A stretch of DNA of 50,019 nt from Chloroflexota bacterium (GTDB taxonomy: Bacteria > Chloroflexota > UBA11872), in NCBI GenBank assembly GCA_028874315.1, contig JAPPKM010000069.1:1-50019 (forward strand), in the 5' to 3' direction. Below are positions 7,700 through 16,793 of the stretch, piece after piece. The translations under genes were made by a program, and so were the position numbers. The notes beneath the pieces were generated by a model. That model did not search any database, had not been told where the DNA came from, and saw only the letters and a program-made list of their open reading frames with translations. Every line of letters starts with the position of its first letter. Positions within the stretch are counted from its first letter, which is position 1.

Positions 7700-9886
7700 T
7701 TGACCGGATATCTGGCCCGCATTAGTGCCCGGCGACCTCTCGTCACCATGGCCATTTGGCTCGTCATCGCCCTTGTTGCAGGCGGCCTGAGCCAGGCTCT
7801 GCTCGATAGCGCAACGACGACGGAACTGAAACTGGGCTCCGGCGCAAGATCGCAGCAAGCCGCCCAACTACTTGAAGACCGGCTGCGCGGTCCCGAACCG
7901 ATTACCGAGATTGTAATCGTGCAGTCGGAGAATCTGACGGTTGACGATCCCGCGTTCAAGACCAAAGTTGAAACTGTTTTTGGACAGATCGTCGCTCTCG
8001 GTCCCGAGGCGGTGACGGCCGGTCTGAACTACTACCTGACCGGCGACGAGCGGCAGGTCTCGCCGGACCGCCGGACCACGCTCATGCCCTTCCGTCTCGT
8101 CGGCGACCTCAACGAGGCCGAGGGACACGCCGAGCACATCCTGGACATCGTGGAGGCTGCCGACGGAGTGGACGGATTCCGAGTCCTCACCAGCGGAACC
8201 GCCAGCATCTCCGTTGAACAGAACGAGCTCGCGCTCCACGACCTCGAACAGGGCGAGCGAATCGGAATCCCGGTGGCTCTTCTCATCCTCGTGGCACTTT
8301 TCGGCACGGTCGTCGCGGCCCTGGCTCCTATTGGGTTGGCCATCGTCGCCATCGTCGTTGCTCTGGGCCTGGTTGCGCTGATTGGCCAGGCCTTTCAGTT
8401 GGTGTTCTTCGTGACGCTGATGGTGACCATGATCGGCCTGGCCGTGGGCATCGACTATTCGCTGCTCATCGTCTCCCGGTTCCGGGAGGAGATGGAAGGC
8501 GGCCTCGATAAGTTGGAGGCAACGGAGCGCTCGGGATCAACCGCCGGCCGCACCGTGCTCTTTAGCGGTTTGACCGTGATCATCGCTCTCTGCGGAATGC
8601 TGATCGTTCCATTCCCGTTTTTTCAGTCACTGGCGGTCGGCGCCATCCTGGTGGTGGCCATCGCCCTGGCGGCCACGCTCACACTGCTTCCGGCAGTGCT
8701 CGCAGTGCTTGGGCCCAGGGTGAATCTGTTGCCGGTGCCCTTGCTTGGCCGCTTCAAGGTGACCAGTCCCGACCATTCCAAGGAAGGATTCTGGGAGTTC
8801 ATCACGCAGAAAGTAATGCGTTACCCGGTTATCAGCATCCTCGCCATCGCCGTGCCGATGATCGTATTGACAGTCTTTTACTTCGACATCAAGACCGGCC
8901 TCAGCGGCGTCGACGCGTTTCCCGAGGGCTCGCAGTCCCGCGATGCCTTCTTCGTCCTGGAAGAGAACTTCTCCTTCGGAATCGTCAATCCGGTGGAAGT
9001 CGTCGTTGATGGCAACGTCAACAGTCCCGAGGTCCAGGGTGCGATTCAGCGTCTTCAGGCCTCGCTCAGCAATGACCCGAGATTCCCGTTTCCGCCGGTT
9101 CCGACGGTCAACGATGCCGGCGACCTGGCGCTCTTAACGCTGGTAATCGGCGGGGAACCGAGCAGCCAGGCCGCGGTGGACACGGTCGTGGCCTTACGCG
9201 ATGAGTACATCCCCGCCGCCTTTGAAGGCGTCTCCGCCAACGTATTGGTGGGCGGCGTGACTGCCATAACGGCCGACGTCTTCGAAATCGTCGAGATTTA
9301 CACGCCGTTCGTCTTCCTGTTCGTCCTGGGCTTCAGCTTCATCGTCCTGATGCTGGTCTTCCGTTCCATCGTCATTCCGATCAAGGCCGTGATCATGAAC
9401 CTGCTCTCGGTGGGCGCCTCCTACGGATTGCTGGTGCTGGTCTTTCAGAAGGACGTGGCGACTGACTTGCTGGGATTCCGCCACGCCGAAGTCGTGGACG
9501 CATGGATCCCGCTCTTTCTGTTCTCAATCCTCTTCGGGCTCTCCATGGACTATCACGTCTTCCTGCTAAGCCGCATTCGCGAACGCTACGACCACACGGG
9601 GGATAACGCCGAGGCCGTGGCCTACGGGCTTCGGTCGACCGCGGGAATCATTACGGGGGCGGCCCTGATCATGGTGGCGGTCTTTGGTGGGTTTGCCCTC
9701 GGCGAAACGATCATCAACCAACAGGTCGGCTTTGGGCTGGCCGTGGCTGTCTTCCTGGACGCAACTCTCGTCCGATCGGTCCTGGTCCCGGCCAGCATGG
9801 AGGTTCTGGGCAAGCGCAATTGGTACCTGCCGTCGTTTCTCAGTTGGCTCCCCGATGTTCGAGTCGAGCCTGCGGAGGACGAATAG
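7700..9886 (+). CDS. MMPL-type RND superfamily transporter
   Basis: A 728-residue inner-membrane transporter of the MMPL branch of the RND superfamily. There are two halves, each with one N-terminal membrane helix, an extracytoplasmic domain and a bundle of five helices. Conserved pieces are GLAVGIDYSLLIVSRFREE in the first half and FGLSMDYHVFLLSRIRE in the second; their Asp-Tyr pairs are the proton-relay positions of MmpL proteins. Members export lipids, polyketides or related hydrophobic compounds. The TTG start at 7700 follows GGAGGGAG at a good distance. The oxygenase gene starts 9 bases after its stop, so the two are probably one operon. Confidence 0.92.
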   Translation: MTGYLARISARRPLVTMAIWLVIALVAGGLSQALLDSATTTELKLGSGARSQQAAQLLEDRLRGPEPITEIVIVQSENLTVDDPAFKTKVETVFGQIVALGPEAVTAGLNYYLTGDERQVSPDRRTTLMPFRLVGDLNEAEGHAEHILDIVEAADGVDGFRVLTSGTASISVEQNELALHDLEQGERIGIPVALLILVALFGTVVAALAPIGLAIVAIVVALGLVALIGQAFQLVFFVTLMVTMIGLAVGIDYSLLIVSRFREEMEGGLDKLEATERSGSTAGRTVLFSGLTVIIALCGMLIVPFPFFQSLAVGAILVVAIALAATLTLLPAVLAVLGPRVNLLPVPLLGRFKVTSPDHSKEGFWEFITQKVMRYPVISILAIAVPMIVLTVFYFDIKTGLSGVDAFPEGSQSRDAFFVLEENFSFGIVNPVEVVVDGNVNSPEVQGAIQRLQASLSNDPRFPFPPVPTVNDAGDLALLTLVIGGEPSSQAAVDTVVALRDEYIPAAFEGVSANVLVGGVTAITADVFEIVEIYTPFVFLFVLGFSFIVLMLVFRSIVIPIKAVIMNLLSVGASYGLLVLVFQKDVATDLLGFRHAEVVDAWIPLFLFSILFGLSMDYHVFLLSRIRERYDHTGDNAEAVAYGLRSTAGIITGAALIMVAVFGGFALGETIINQQVGFGLAVAVFLDATLVRSVLVPASMEVLGKRNWYLPSFLSWLPDVRVEPAEDE

Positions 9887-9895
9887 GTTTGCGGC

Positions 9896-11104
9896 ATGGA
9901 GGCTGAGCCGTCGCGAGCCGAGAGTCTGGACCTGCCCACCTGCTATCGAGATGGCTACGACAAGGCCCGCGCGCTCGATCCGGCGGTAGCCGCCAATTAC
10001 GTCGCCCACACCCGCGTCGGCGATCCGGTGGCCGACGCGATGATGGCCGCGCTTGAGGAAATCGGTCCGCGAGAATCGTGGCGAATCGTCCAGACCGCCA
10101 TGGACAACCTGGATGACGACAGTGCGCTGAACGATGCGCCGCGCGAAGTTCGGGATTTCTTCCAGGAATTGAAAACCCCTCCCGAGTGGGTCGACGAAGC
10201 GTCGCTCATCCCCGGGATGCGGATGTTTCATCGAAATTCCAGGATCATCCTCGGGGCGTTTGTCGGCGGGACGCTGGTCGAAGGGTTCTCAACCAATATC
10301 AGCAAGTCGTTCTTTACGACTGGCCGCTTGCGCGAGCAGGGCGTCAGACGCCTCAAACAGAACAACCGCCACATGCTGGAGATGTTCGTTCCCGGCGGAA
10401 TGGACCGGGGAGGCGATGGTTGGAAGCTCTCCGTCCGAGTTCGCATGGTGCATGCCCAGGTTCGGCGCCTGCTCGCAAACTCAGGCGACTGGGACTTCGA
10501 TGAACTGGGCGAACCCGTGAGCGCCGCGCACCTTGGCTTTGCCATAACGGCCTTTTCCGCGCGACTGCTCAAGCACATGAAGAGTCTGGGCGCCGTCTAC
10601 GACGACGAAGAACGCGCCAGCTTCATGCAGGTCTGGCGCTATGGCGGCCACCTGATGGGCATTCCGGAGACGATCTTGTATCGGGATGAAGCCGAAGCTC
10701 TGCGAATCTTCGAGATTGGCGGGATCTGTGAGCCCGAGCCGGACTTCGAGTGCATCGCCATGGCGAATTCGCTGATCAACTCCGCCCCGCTGCTGATCGG
10801 TCTGACCGATCCCGAAGAGCGCCGCCATCTTGCCAAGTACGTGTATCGCGTCTCCCGAGCCCTCATCGGCAAGGAGCTCGCCAACAAGCTGAAGTATCCG
10901 GGCGGCCCAACGGTCGGCGTACTGCCCTGGTTCCGCATGCAGGGCCGTATCGAACGCACCCTGGGCCGGCTCTTTCACAAGCACCTGCAACAGACCAACT
11001 ACACCAATCTCACGTCATTGCTTGAAGTTTCCGTCTTCGACGAGGCCGGCATCAGCTACAAAATGCCCGACCACGTGTACGCCGAAGAGTCCACCAAGTG
11101 GTAA
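9896..11104 (+). CDS. MpaB/latex-clearing-protein-like oxygenase (DUF2236 family)
   Basis: A 402-residue soluble protein with the marks of the DUF2236 family, which includes rubber oxygenase (Lcp), ER-bound MpaB and many bacterial proteins of unknown substrate. The characteristic block is KLSVRVRMVHAQVRRLL at about residues 178-195, whose His fits the haem-binding region of the family, with a GGTLVEGFSTN stretch earlier and WRYGGHLMGIPE later. Known members use a b-type haem to cleave or oxygenate alkenes or terpenoid chains. It lies directly behind the MMPL transporter gene (9-base gap). An oxidised lipid or isoprenoid handled by both is an inference. No signal peptide is seen. Confidence 0.82.
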   Translation: MEAEPSRAESLDLPTCYRDGYDKARALDPAVAANYVAHTRVGDPVADAMMAALEEIGPRESWRIVQTAMDNLDDDSALNDAPREVRDFFQELKTPPEWVDEASLIPGMRMFHRNSRIILGAFVGGTLVEGFSTNISKSFFTTGRLREQGVRRLKQNNRHMLEMFVPGGMDRGGDGWKLSVRVRMVHAQVRRLLANSGDWDFDELGEPVSAAHLGFAITAFSARLLKHMKSLGAVYDDEERASFMQVWRYGGHLMGIPETILYRDEAEALRIFEIGGICEPEPDFECIAMANSLINSAPLLIGLTDPEERRHLAKYVYRVSRALIGKELANKLKYPGGPTVGVLPWFRMQGRIERTLGRLFHKHLQQTNYTNLTSLLEVSVFDEAGISYKMPDHVYAEESTKW

Positions 11105-11277
11105 GTCGGGCGGACTCGACCTCGACCTGACACGTTCCGCCAGCGCCCCACACTGGACCGAACTCGAGTGACCGACTGGGAATCGACAAGTCTGCTGGGG
11201 GGCCGGCGTCAGGCCAGACGTTCTCGACCGGCTTTGAAGGCCGTCCGTGGAGCCGAAGCGGCGGCAGTCGTCCTGAG

Positions 11278-11994
11278 CTATGTCCCCGAGACGCGCCGGT
11301 CCATGCGCAGGCGGCCGCGCGTGCCGGCCAGCTCGTAGAGCTGCTGGGATTCTGCACGCGTGCCATCGGAATAGCCGGCCTGCTGGTAGAACTCGCGGGC
11401 GGCGCCGTTTTCCGGCAACACATACAGACTGCTGGCTGAAGATCTGCGGTCCGCGCGCCGATGAACGCTTTCCAGCAGGGCCTTGGCCACGCCGTTGCCC
11501 CGGTGCTCCTGGGACACGGCCAAATATGGAATGAACCAATGATCCGCTGGGACTGCGGGGCTCGCTCGAATCAGCGCTCGCAGCCGGGGGAGAAGCCGTA
11601 GAGCCTTCCACGCACCGTAGACGCGCAGATACGACCACAAGGTTGACCGATACCGCCGCGCCAATTCCGACCAGGGCGCGTGCGAAACGAGTCCGACGAC
11701 CTGGCCCTCCAGTTCGGCCAGGGTCACCAGGTCGAAACTCCACAAGGTTCCTGACCGAGCAAACAGGTGCTCCAGGTGTCCCGTGGCGCCGCCTTCGACG
11801 CCCAACCCGAACACGGCATCGGCCAGCCTCGGCGTTAGTGCTTCTCGCAGCAGGTGACTCGCGGATTGCGCATCGCCAGGTCGAGCTTGCCGGAGTTTCA
11901 GTTTCGAACGTGCCGACTTGCCCGGCAGGGGGCTGGAGGGAGCGCGGCTGACAGCGGTCTCAGCTATTGCCTCGCTCAGCATGGCTCCGCTCAC
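11278..11994 (-). CDS. GNAT family N-acetyltransferase
   Basis: A 238-residue protein. The acetyl-CoA binding motif is HRGNGVAKALLESV, preceded by the strand YLAVSQE and followed by the usual FYQQAGYSDG segment, so the GNAT domain fills residues ~35-225. The first ~32 residues are Ser/Pro/Lys-rich and look disordered. The acceptor substrate is not evident. The gene is convergent with the oxygenase gene, across a 173-base gap with no clear feature. The GTG at 11994 is used as start; an ATG at 11982 is an alternative. Confidence 0.85.
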   Translation of the reverse strand: MSGAMLSEAIAETAVSRAPSSPLPGKSARSKLKLRQARPGDAQSASHLLREALTPRLADAVFGLGVEGGATGHLEHLFARSGTLWSFDLVTLAELEGQVVGLVSHAPWSELARRYRSTLWSYLRVYGAWKALRLLPRLRALIRASPAVPADHWFIPYLAVSQEHRGNGVAKALLESVHRRADRRSSASSLYVLPENGAAREFYQQAGYSDGTRAESQQLYELAGTRGRLRMDRRVSGT

Positions 11995-12146
11995 GCTCCG
12001 GTTAGCCTCCCAACTCGTGCCGGATTAAATCTATTTTGCGGAGGGTAGCGGCCCTCTGTCGAGTCGGTATGAAGCCCGTATGCATATCCGATGCATGCCG
12101 CCACTGATTTCCGCCTGACGACCGCCGGCGTTAATCAGGCTGGGCG

Positions 12147-13985
12147 CTACCAACCCAGCGCGTGCCCGATGATTCCCTTCGGGGACACCGCCCCCGCGAT
12201 CACGCCGCCCGGCCCGCCATACCGAATCCCCATCGACTTGCCGTTGACCCAGTCGCCGGTGACTTCCACGTCGTGCCCGCGCTGCTCGAGTTCCGCCAGC
12301 ACCTCACCGGAGATCCGTCCCTCGGCCACCAGGCGTCCCGGGTAGGCCTCGCGTGGGTAGAACGACGACGGAAAGTGCACCGAGTGCACCGTCGGCGCGT
12401 CCAGCGCTTCCTGCAGGTTCATATCGAAGTGCACGCAGTTCAGGAAGAACTGCAGCGTCCATTGATCCTGCCCGTCGCCGCCCGGCGTGCCGAACACCAT
12501 TTGCGGCTCGCCGTTTCTCGTCACCAGTGAGGGCGTCAGCGTCGCCCGCGGCCGTTTGCGCGGCGCCAGCGCGTTGGGCCGCAGTGGGTTCAAATAGAAC
12601 ATCTGCCCGCGCGTGCCCAGCGGAAAGCCCAGGCCGCGAATCACCGGCGAGGTGCCCAGCCAGCCGCCGCTCGGTGTGGCCGCCACCATGTTGCCCTCGT
12701 GGTCCACGGCGTCCAGGTGCGTGGTGTCGCCCACGTGCGCGTGGCCCAGCCCAAGGTCCCGCACCTCGCGCGCCTCCACCTGCAGTGCCCGCCGGTTGTC
12801 CTCGGCAACCTCAACCGTGGCGTAGTCGGGGAATCCGCCGCCCGCGTCCCCAGGTCGCATCTCCAGCGACGCCTCGTCGCCAACCAGCGCCCGCCGTTCA
12901 TCCGCGTAGGCCTTCGATAGCAGCCGCTCAAACGGCACGTCGTCGAACTTCGGATCGCCGTAATGCGCCTCGCGATCGGCAAAGGCCAGCTTGGCGCACT
13001 CGATCAGCGTGTGCAGGTAGTCCGCCGAGTTGTGCCCCATCGCCGCCAGGTCAAATCCCTCCAACAGCGTCAACTGCTGTAGGAACACCGGGCCTTGCGT
13101 CCAGCTGGAGCACTTATGCACGTCCAGGCCGTGATAGTTCACGGACACCGGCTCGTTGAACTCCGCCTCCCAGTCCGCAAAGTCCTCATAGCTCAGCAAT
13201 CCGGCGTGCGCGGATCCGCTGGCGTCCTCCACCGGCGTGCTGATGAAGTCCAGGATCCGCTCGGCGATTTCGCCCTTGTAGAACGCATCCCGTGCGGCCT
13301 CGATTCCGGCGACGCGCCCGCGTCCTGCCGCCGCCTTCTCCGCTCGACACAGGACCTTTAACGTCTCAGCCCACGCCGGATTGCGATGCAACTCGCCTAC
13401 CTCGGGCGCCTTGCCTCCCGGCAGGTACACCTCGCCGGTGCTTGGATACTGCTCCGTGAACTTGTCCACGTTGCTGGCCAGGCTGTTGTACAGGCTGTCG
13501 TAGACGGGGTAGCCGTTCTCCGCCAGGTCGATGGCCGGCCGCAGGATCTCGCCAAAGCTCAACGTTCCAAAGCGCGCCAGCGCGGCCGCCCAGGTACCCA
13601 CCGCCGCGGGCACGCAGGCCGGCAGGTAGCCGTCGCCGGGAATCAGGTCGATCCCGTGCTCCCGGCACCAGTCGATCGTGAAAGCCTGCGCCGACCAGCC
13701 CATGCCGCTCAGCTCGTACGCCTTGCGCTCCGTCGCCGAGTAAATCAGCGTCGGCACCTCGCCGGCCAGCCCGTTGCTCTGCGGCTCCAGCAGGTTCAGG
13801 CAAAAGCACATCGCCGCCGCCGCGTCGATGGCATTACCGCCCTGCTCCATCATCCGGAATCCAGCCGCCGTCGCCAGGTAGTGGCCGGATGTCACCACCC
13901 CGCGCCGCCCCATCACCACCGGCCGCGTCGTAAACCCCGTCCGCGTCCCCACGCTGCGATCGCCCAAAAACGTCGTAATCGTCAT
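12147..13985 (-). CDS. Gamma-glutamyltransferase family N-terminal-nucleophile hydrolase
   Basis: A 612-residue member of the gamma-glutamyltranspeptidase family, whose precursor cleaves itself in front of a Thr to give two subunits. The processing site is GD-TTHLDAVD, putting the nucleophile at Thr421; the downstream GGWLGT and GTPGGDGQDQW segments correspond to the substrate-binding loops of the small subunit. The early GGNAIDAAAAM block is typical of the large subunit. No signal peptide is seen, so it is probably cytoplasmic, unlike the periplasmic glutathione-degrading enzymes. Family members also act on gamma-glutamyl amides or cephalosporins, so glutathione need not be the substrate. 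It is monocistronic, with the toxin-antitoxin pair divergent from it. Confidence 0.9.
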   Translation of the reverse strand: MTITTFLGDRSVGTRTGFTTRPVVMGRRGVVTSGHYLATAAGFRMMEQGGNAIDAAAAMCFCLNLLEPQSNGLAGEVPTLIYSATERKAYELSGMGWSAQAFTIDWCREHGIDLIPGDGYLPACVPAAVGTWAAALARFGTLSFGEILRPAIDLAENGYPVYDSLYNSLASNVDKFTEQYPSTGEVYLPGGKAPEVGELHRNPAWAETLKVLCRAEKAAAGRGRVAGIEAARDAFYKGEIAERILDFISTPVEDASGSAHAGLLSYEDFADWEAEFNEPVSVNYHGLDVHKCSSWTQGPVFLQQLTLLEGFDLAAMGHNSADYLHTLIECAKLAFADREAHYGDPKFDDVPFERLLSKAYADERRALVGDEASLEMRPGDAGGGFPDYATVEVAEDNRRALQVEAREVRDLGLGHAHVGDTTHLDAVDHEGNMVAATPSGGWLGTSPVIRGLGFPLGTRGQMFYLNPLRPNALAPRKRPRATLTPSLVTRNGEPQMVFGTPGGDGQDQWTLQFFLNCVHFDMNLQEALDAPTVHSVHFPSSFYPREAYPGRLVAEGRISGEVLAELEQRGHDVEVTGDWVNGKSMGIRYGGPGGVIAGAVSPKGIIGHALGW

Positions 13986-14115
13986 CGCTTGTCGCTCCCA
14001 TACCGGCCAGCGAGGTCGGCCCGCAGCTTAGCCCCAAGCGGTATCCCATGCTTTCGGTGCCAGCAGGGAAACCAAGACTCCGTGTACTGCCACGTTGGCT
14101 GTCTGCTGACCGAGC

Positions 14116-14150
14116 CATAGCGTTATAACGCAAACGGTTACAATAGCTGC
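14116..14150 (+). promoter_or_regulatory. Promoter and palindromic operator of the toxin-antitoxin pair (candidate)
   Basis: A perfect 12-bp palindrome, GCGTTATAACGC, lies at 14120-14131. A good -10 box, TACAAT, lies at 14139-14144. Counting seven bases on puts the transcript start at the A of the ATG at 14151, so the message would be leaderless. No convincing -35 box is seen. The palindrome sits where a bound repressor would block RNA polymerase, as expected for autoregulation by a CopG-type antitoxin. The positions are visible; the function is inferred. Confidence 0.45.
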
Positions 14151-14435
14151 ATGGTCCATGTACGGGAGTTGGTCTGGGACGCGTGGAACGTAGGCCATAT
14201 AGCGCGGCACGAGGTCACGCCTGACGAAGTCGAAGACGTGTGTCGGAGGGATGCCTATACGAGCCGCACGTACAAAGGCCGAATTCGTGTGATTGGTCAG
14301 ACAAAGTCAGGGAGGATGCTCACGGTGATCCTGGCTCCGGTTCAGCCCGAGACCTACTACCCGGTGACGGCACGACCGGCCAGCCGTCGTGAGCGGGAGA
14401 TGTACCGGAGTTTGGAGAGAGGAGTGACGGAATGA
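14151..14435 (+). CDS. BrnT-like toxin of a type II toxin-antitoxin system
   Basis: A small basic protein of 94 residues resembling the BrnT fold, a relative of the RelE ribonucleases that cut mRNA. The opening pattern ELVWDAWNVGHIARHEVTP followed by DEVEDVC and GRIRVIGQTKSGRMLTVILAP matches the order of BrnT elements (tryptophan-aspartate start, His-containing turn, Val-Glu-Asp helix, and the strands with GxTxxGR). Its TGA overlaps the ATG of the antitoxin gene by four bases (ATGA), so the two are translated together. The toxin-first order is as in brnTA. Activity has not been shown, and the alternative DUF4258 assignment is close. Confidence 0.72.
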   Translation: MVHVRELVWDAWNVGHIARHEVTPDEVEDVCRRDAYTSRTYKGRIRVIGQTKSGRMLTVILAPVQPETYYPVTARPASRREREMYRSLERGVTE

Positions 14436-14719
14436 GTGAGACGAAAAAGCAGACTCGGATTCCGACGTTCAACAGTCCCGAGGAAGAGGCCGAGTTTTGG
14501 GACACGCACGACACGGCTGACTTCGAGGACGAGTTCGAGCGCACCGAGGTGCGCTTCGCCAAGAACCTCTCCCAGGGCATCACAGTGCGCTTTACGGCTG
14601 AGACCCTCGAGACCCTGCGGGCGACGGCCCAAAGAAAAGGCATCGGCCCAACGACGTTGGCTCGTATGTGGATCCTCGAGCGCCTCGAAGCGATTGACCA
14701 GGGGACCGCCGCGCCATAA
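14432..14719 (+). CDS. CopG-type antitoxin (BrnA-like)
   Basis: A 95-residue protein matching the CopG_antitoxin pattern: IPTFNSPEEEAEFWDTHD at the N-terminus, an acidic middle (DFEDEFERTE), then a short ribbon-helix-helix of about 45 residues with ITVRF as the DNA-contact strand. The acidic half should mask the toxin and the ribbon-helix-helix should bind the upstream palindrome. It starts inside the stop of the toxin gene. Its own stop TAA at 14717-14719 overlaps the probable first codon of the methyltransferase gene. Confidence 0.78.
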   Translation: MSETKKQTRIPTFNSPEEEAEFWDTHDTADFEDEFERTEVRFAKNLSQGITVRFTAETLETLRATAQRKGIGPTTLARMWILERLEAIDQGTAAP

Positions 14720-15498
14720 CTCAGGACTCCGCCGGCGACCTGTTTGACTCGAAGCGCTCCGCTGAACTCTACGCCCGCGCTCGTCCCTATCACCACGACC
14801 TCGTCATCCAGCGAATCGCCGCCAAACTGGAAATCGATGACCGTCTCGACCGTGCCCTCGACGTCGCCTGCGGAACCGGGTTGTCCTGCATCGCCTTGAA
14901 GCAGATCGCGAAGCAAATCGTCGGTTCCGACATCTCAATCGCCATGCTCGCCCAGGCTGAGCGCGACGAGCGCATTGACTACCTGCGCTGTCCGGCCGAG
15001 GCCCTGCCACTGGCCGGCCAGTCCTTTGATCTCCTCACCGTCTCCTCCGGCTTGCATTGGTTCGAGCGAACTGCCTTCCTGGCAGAGGCCTGCCGCGTGC
15101 TCGCGCCCCGCGGCTGGCTCGTCATCTACGACAACTTTTTCTCCGCCAATCATCACGGCAATCCGGGCTTCAAACCCTGGTTCGTCTCCACCTACTTCCA
15201 GCGCTTCCCCACGCCCCCGCGCAACAGCCAACCTCTCGACAAGAGGTCGGCCAGACAAGCCGGCTTTCAGGTGCTCGCGCAGGACACGTACACCAACGTC
15301 GTTTTCTTCAATCACGGCCAACTGGTCGACTACCTGCTCACCCAGACCAACGTCATCGCGGCCATTGAGCGCGGGGAATCAACCCTCGACGACGCCAGGG
15401 CCTACCTCACCGCCGAAGTGAGCCCCTACTTCCCATCACCCGAGCCGCAAGCTTTCGACTTCGGCGGACCGATCACCTACCTGCGCAAGGACCGCTAG
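14716..15498 (+). CDS. Class I SAM-dependent methyltransferase with no standard start codon
   Basis: A soluble methyltransferase of about 260 residues. Motif I is LDVACGTGLS, followed by the acidic end of strand 2 (GSDIS), motif II-like SFDLLTVSSGLHWF and a C-terminal part of UbiE/YafE-like type. The frame is open from 14698, and homology-like sequence begins by about 14743 (LFDSKRSAELYARARPY), yet there is no ATG, GTG or TTG before 14881, which lies inside motif I. Candidate starts are ATA at 14716, overlapping the antitoxin stop as ATAA, or CTG at 14740 behind AGGA at 14723-14726. The end overlaps the convergent permease gene by four bases. The substrate is unknown. Confidence 0.8.
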   Translation: MTQDSAGDLFDSKRSAELYARARPYHHDLVIQRIAAKLEIDDRLDRALDVACGTGLSCIALKQIAKQIVGSDISIAMLAQAERDERIDYLRCPAEALPLAGQSFDLLTVSSGLHWFERTAFLAEACRVLAPRGWLVIYDNFFSANHHGNPGFKPWFVSTYFQRFPTPPRNSQPLDKRSARQAGFQVLAQDTYTNVVFFNHGQLVDYLLTQTNVIAAIERGESTLDDARAYLTAEVSPYFPSPEPQAFDFGGPITYLRKDR

Positions 15499-16793
15499 CC
15501 CGACACCACGCTCCGCGCCATTTCCTTCAGCGTCGGCCGCTTGCCGTACATCAGCAGGTAGGCCCGGAACAACCGCATGGCCAGCCACAGCGCGCCCGCC
15601 GCGCTCGCCGCCAGCACCAGCAGCGCCGCCACGGTTTCCAGCGGCCCCATCGCGTCGGTAGCAAGGCGAATGAAACCAGTGACTGGCGCCGTGACCGGGA
15701 CGAAAGTCAACACCCGAGCCACGGTGCCCTCGGGCTCTGTGAACAGGATGAAGTTCAGCCAGACCGGAATGAAGGCCGGAACGATGACGATGGCCGAAAT
15801 CTGGTTGGCTTCGCGCAGCGAAGTCGTTACCGCTCCCACCGCCGCCATCAGCGATGCGAACAGCGCGTAGCCGAACAGGAAGTACGCGGCCGCAACGGCG
15901 ATGTCACCGACGCCCGGCATGATCAGCAAGTCGGTGGGAATCTCCACGATGAGGCCGAGAACCAGCACGCCCACGCCGACTGATGTCAGCCAGGCCGCCA
16001 TCTGCAGCAGCCCCGCCGCGCCCAGGCCCAAGAACTTGCCCAGCAGCAGCGCGTCGGGCTTGACCGCCGACAGCAGCACCTCCATCACCCGGTTTTCCTT
16101 TTCCTCCACCAGCGCATTGAGGACATACCCCGAACTGAAGAAGACGGAAAACAAGAGCGAAATGCCGGCAACGGCAAAGAACGCCGCCCGGCCAACGTCG
16201 AATCCCGCTGACTCGTCCTCGGCTCCTCCGTCGGGCCGGACCTCCTCCACCACCAGCGTGTAGGGAATCTGGAGCCGCTCGGCCAATCCGGCAGGGACTT
16301 CGTCTGCGAACAGATTCGAAAGCACGAACCCGCGCAGCGTCCCGCTATACGAGGGACCGTCCGATCCGAAGACGCCCCCGTCGTCAGCGATCCGAACCCG
16401 CACGACCGTTCCCGTTTCGGCATAGTCGGGCGGGAACACGAAGAGCGCGTCAATCTGCTCGTCCGCGAGCGCCGAAATGCCGGCGTCACGATCCGACACC
16501 GCTACGAACACCCCGCCCGGCTGCTCCTGGTGCGCGCCAAACAGCGCCGGACCGGCCGTAAGGTCTACGTAGCCCAGCCTTGGCGTCTCAGCGCTGGATT
16601 CGGCGCTGGATGCGGTCTCGGCACCGGCGTCCTCCCGCGTCACCAGCGTGAAAATCGCAAAGCCCGCCACCGCCAGTGCCACCAGCACCGGTACGGCCGC
16701 AGTCAGGATGATGTATGAGGGACGGGTGACGGCCGTCCGGAACTCGTGCCGGGTCACAATCCGGACGCTACCCACCGGCCCGCGCTCCGGCAT
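15495..16793 (-). CDS. ABC-2 permease (NatB-like)
   Basis: A membrane protein of 432 residues. One helix lies at about residues 28-52, then a long extracytoplasmic loop to about residue 205, then five or six helices to residue ~410. This is the NatB/ABC-2 layout, in which a large outside domain follows the first helix. The LVEEKENRVMEVLLSAVKP segment is the conserved family block just after the second helix. The 5' end overlaps the ATPase gene by 26 bases; a GTG at 16775 is a possible later start. With the ATPase it would export sodium, a peptide or a drug-like compound. Confidence 0.87.
   Translation of the reverse strand: MPERGPVGSVRIVTRHEFRTAVTRPSYIILTAAVPVLVALAVAGFAIFTLVTREDAGAETASSAESSAETPRLGYVDLTAGPALFGAHQEQPGGVFVAVSDRDAGISALADEQIDALFVFPPDYAETGTVVRVRIADDGGVFGSDGPSYSGTLRGFVLSNLFADEVPAGLAERLQIPYTLVVEEVRPDGGAEDESAGFDVGRAAFFAVAGISLLFSVFFSSGYVLNALVEEKENRVMEVLLSAVKPDALLLGKFLGLGAAGLLQMAAWLTSVGVGVLVLGLIVEIPTDLLIMPGVGDIAVAAAYFLFGYALFASLMAAVGAVTTSLREANQISAIVIVPAFIPVWLNFILFTEPEGTVARVLTFVPVTAPVTGFIRLATDAMGPLETVAALLVLAASAAGALWLAMRLFRAYLLMYGKRPTLKEMARSVVSG

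Noticed and set aside
12080-12096. Two ATGCAT palindromes five bases apart (12080-12085 and 12091-12096)
   Set aside because: Short and common by chance; no gene start nearby in a suitable place. No second case found.
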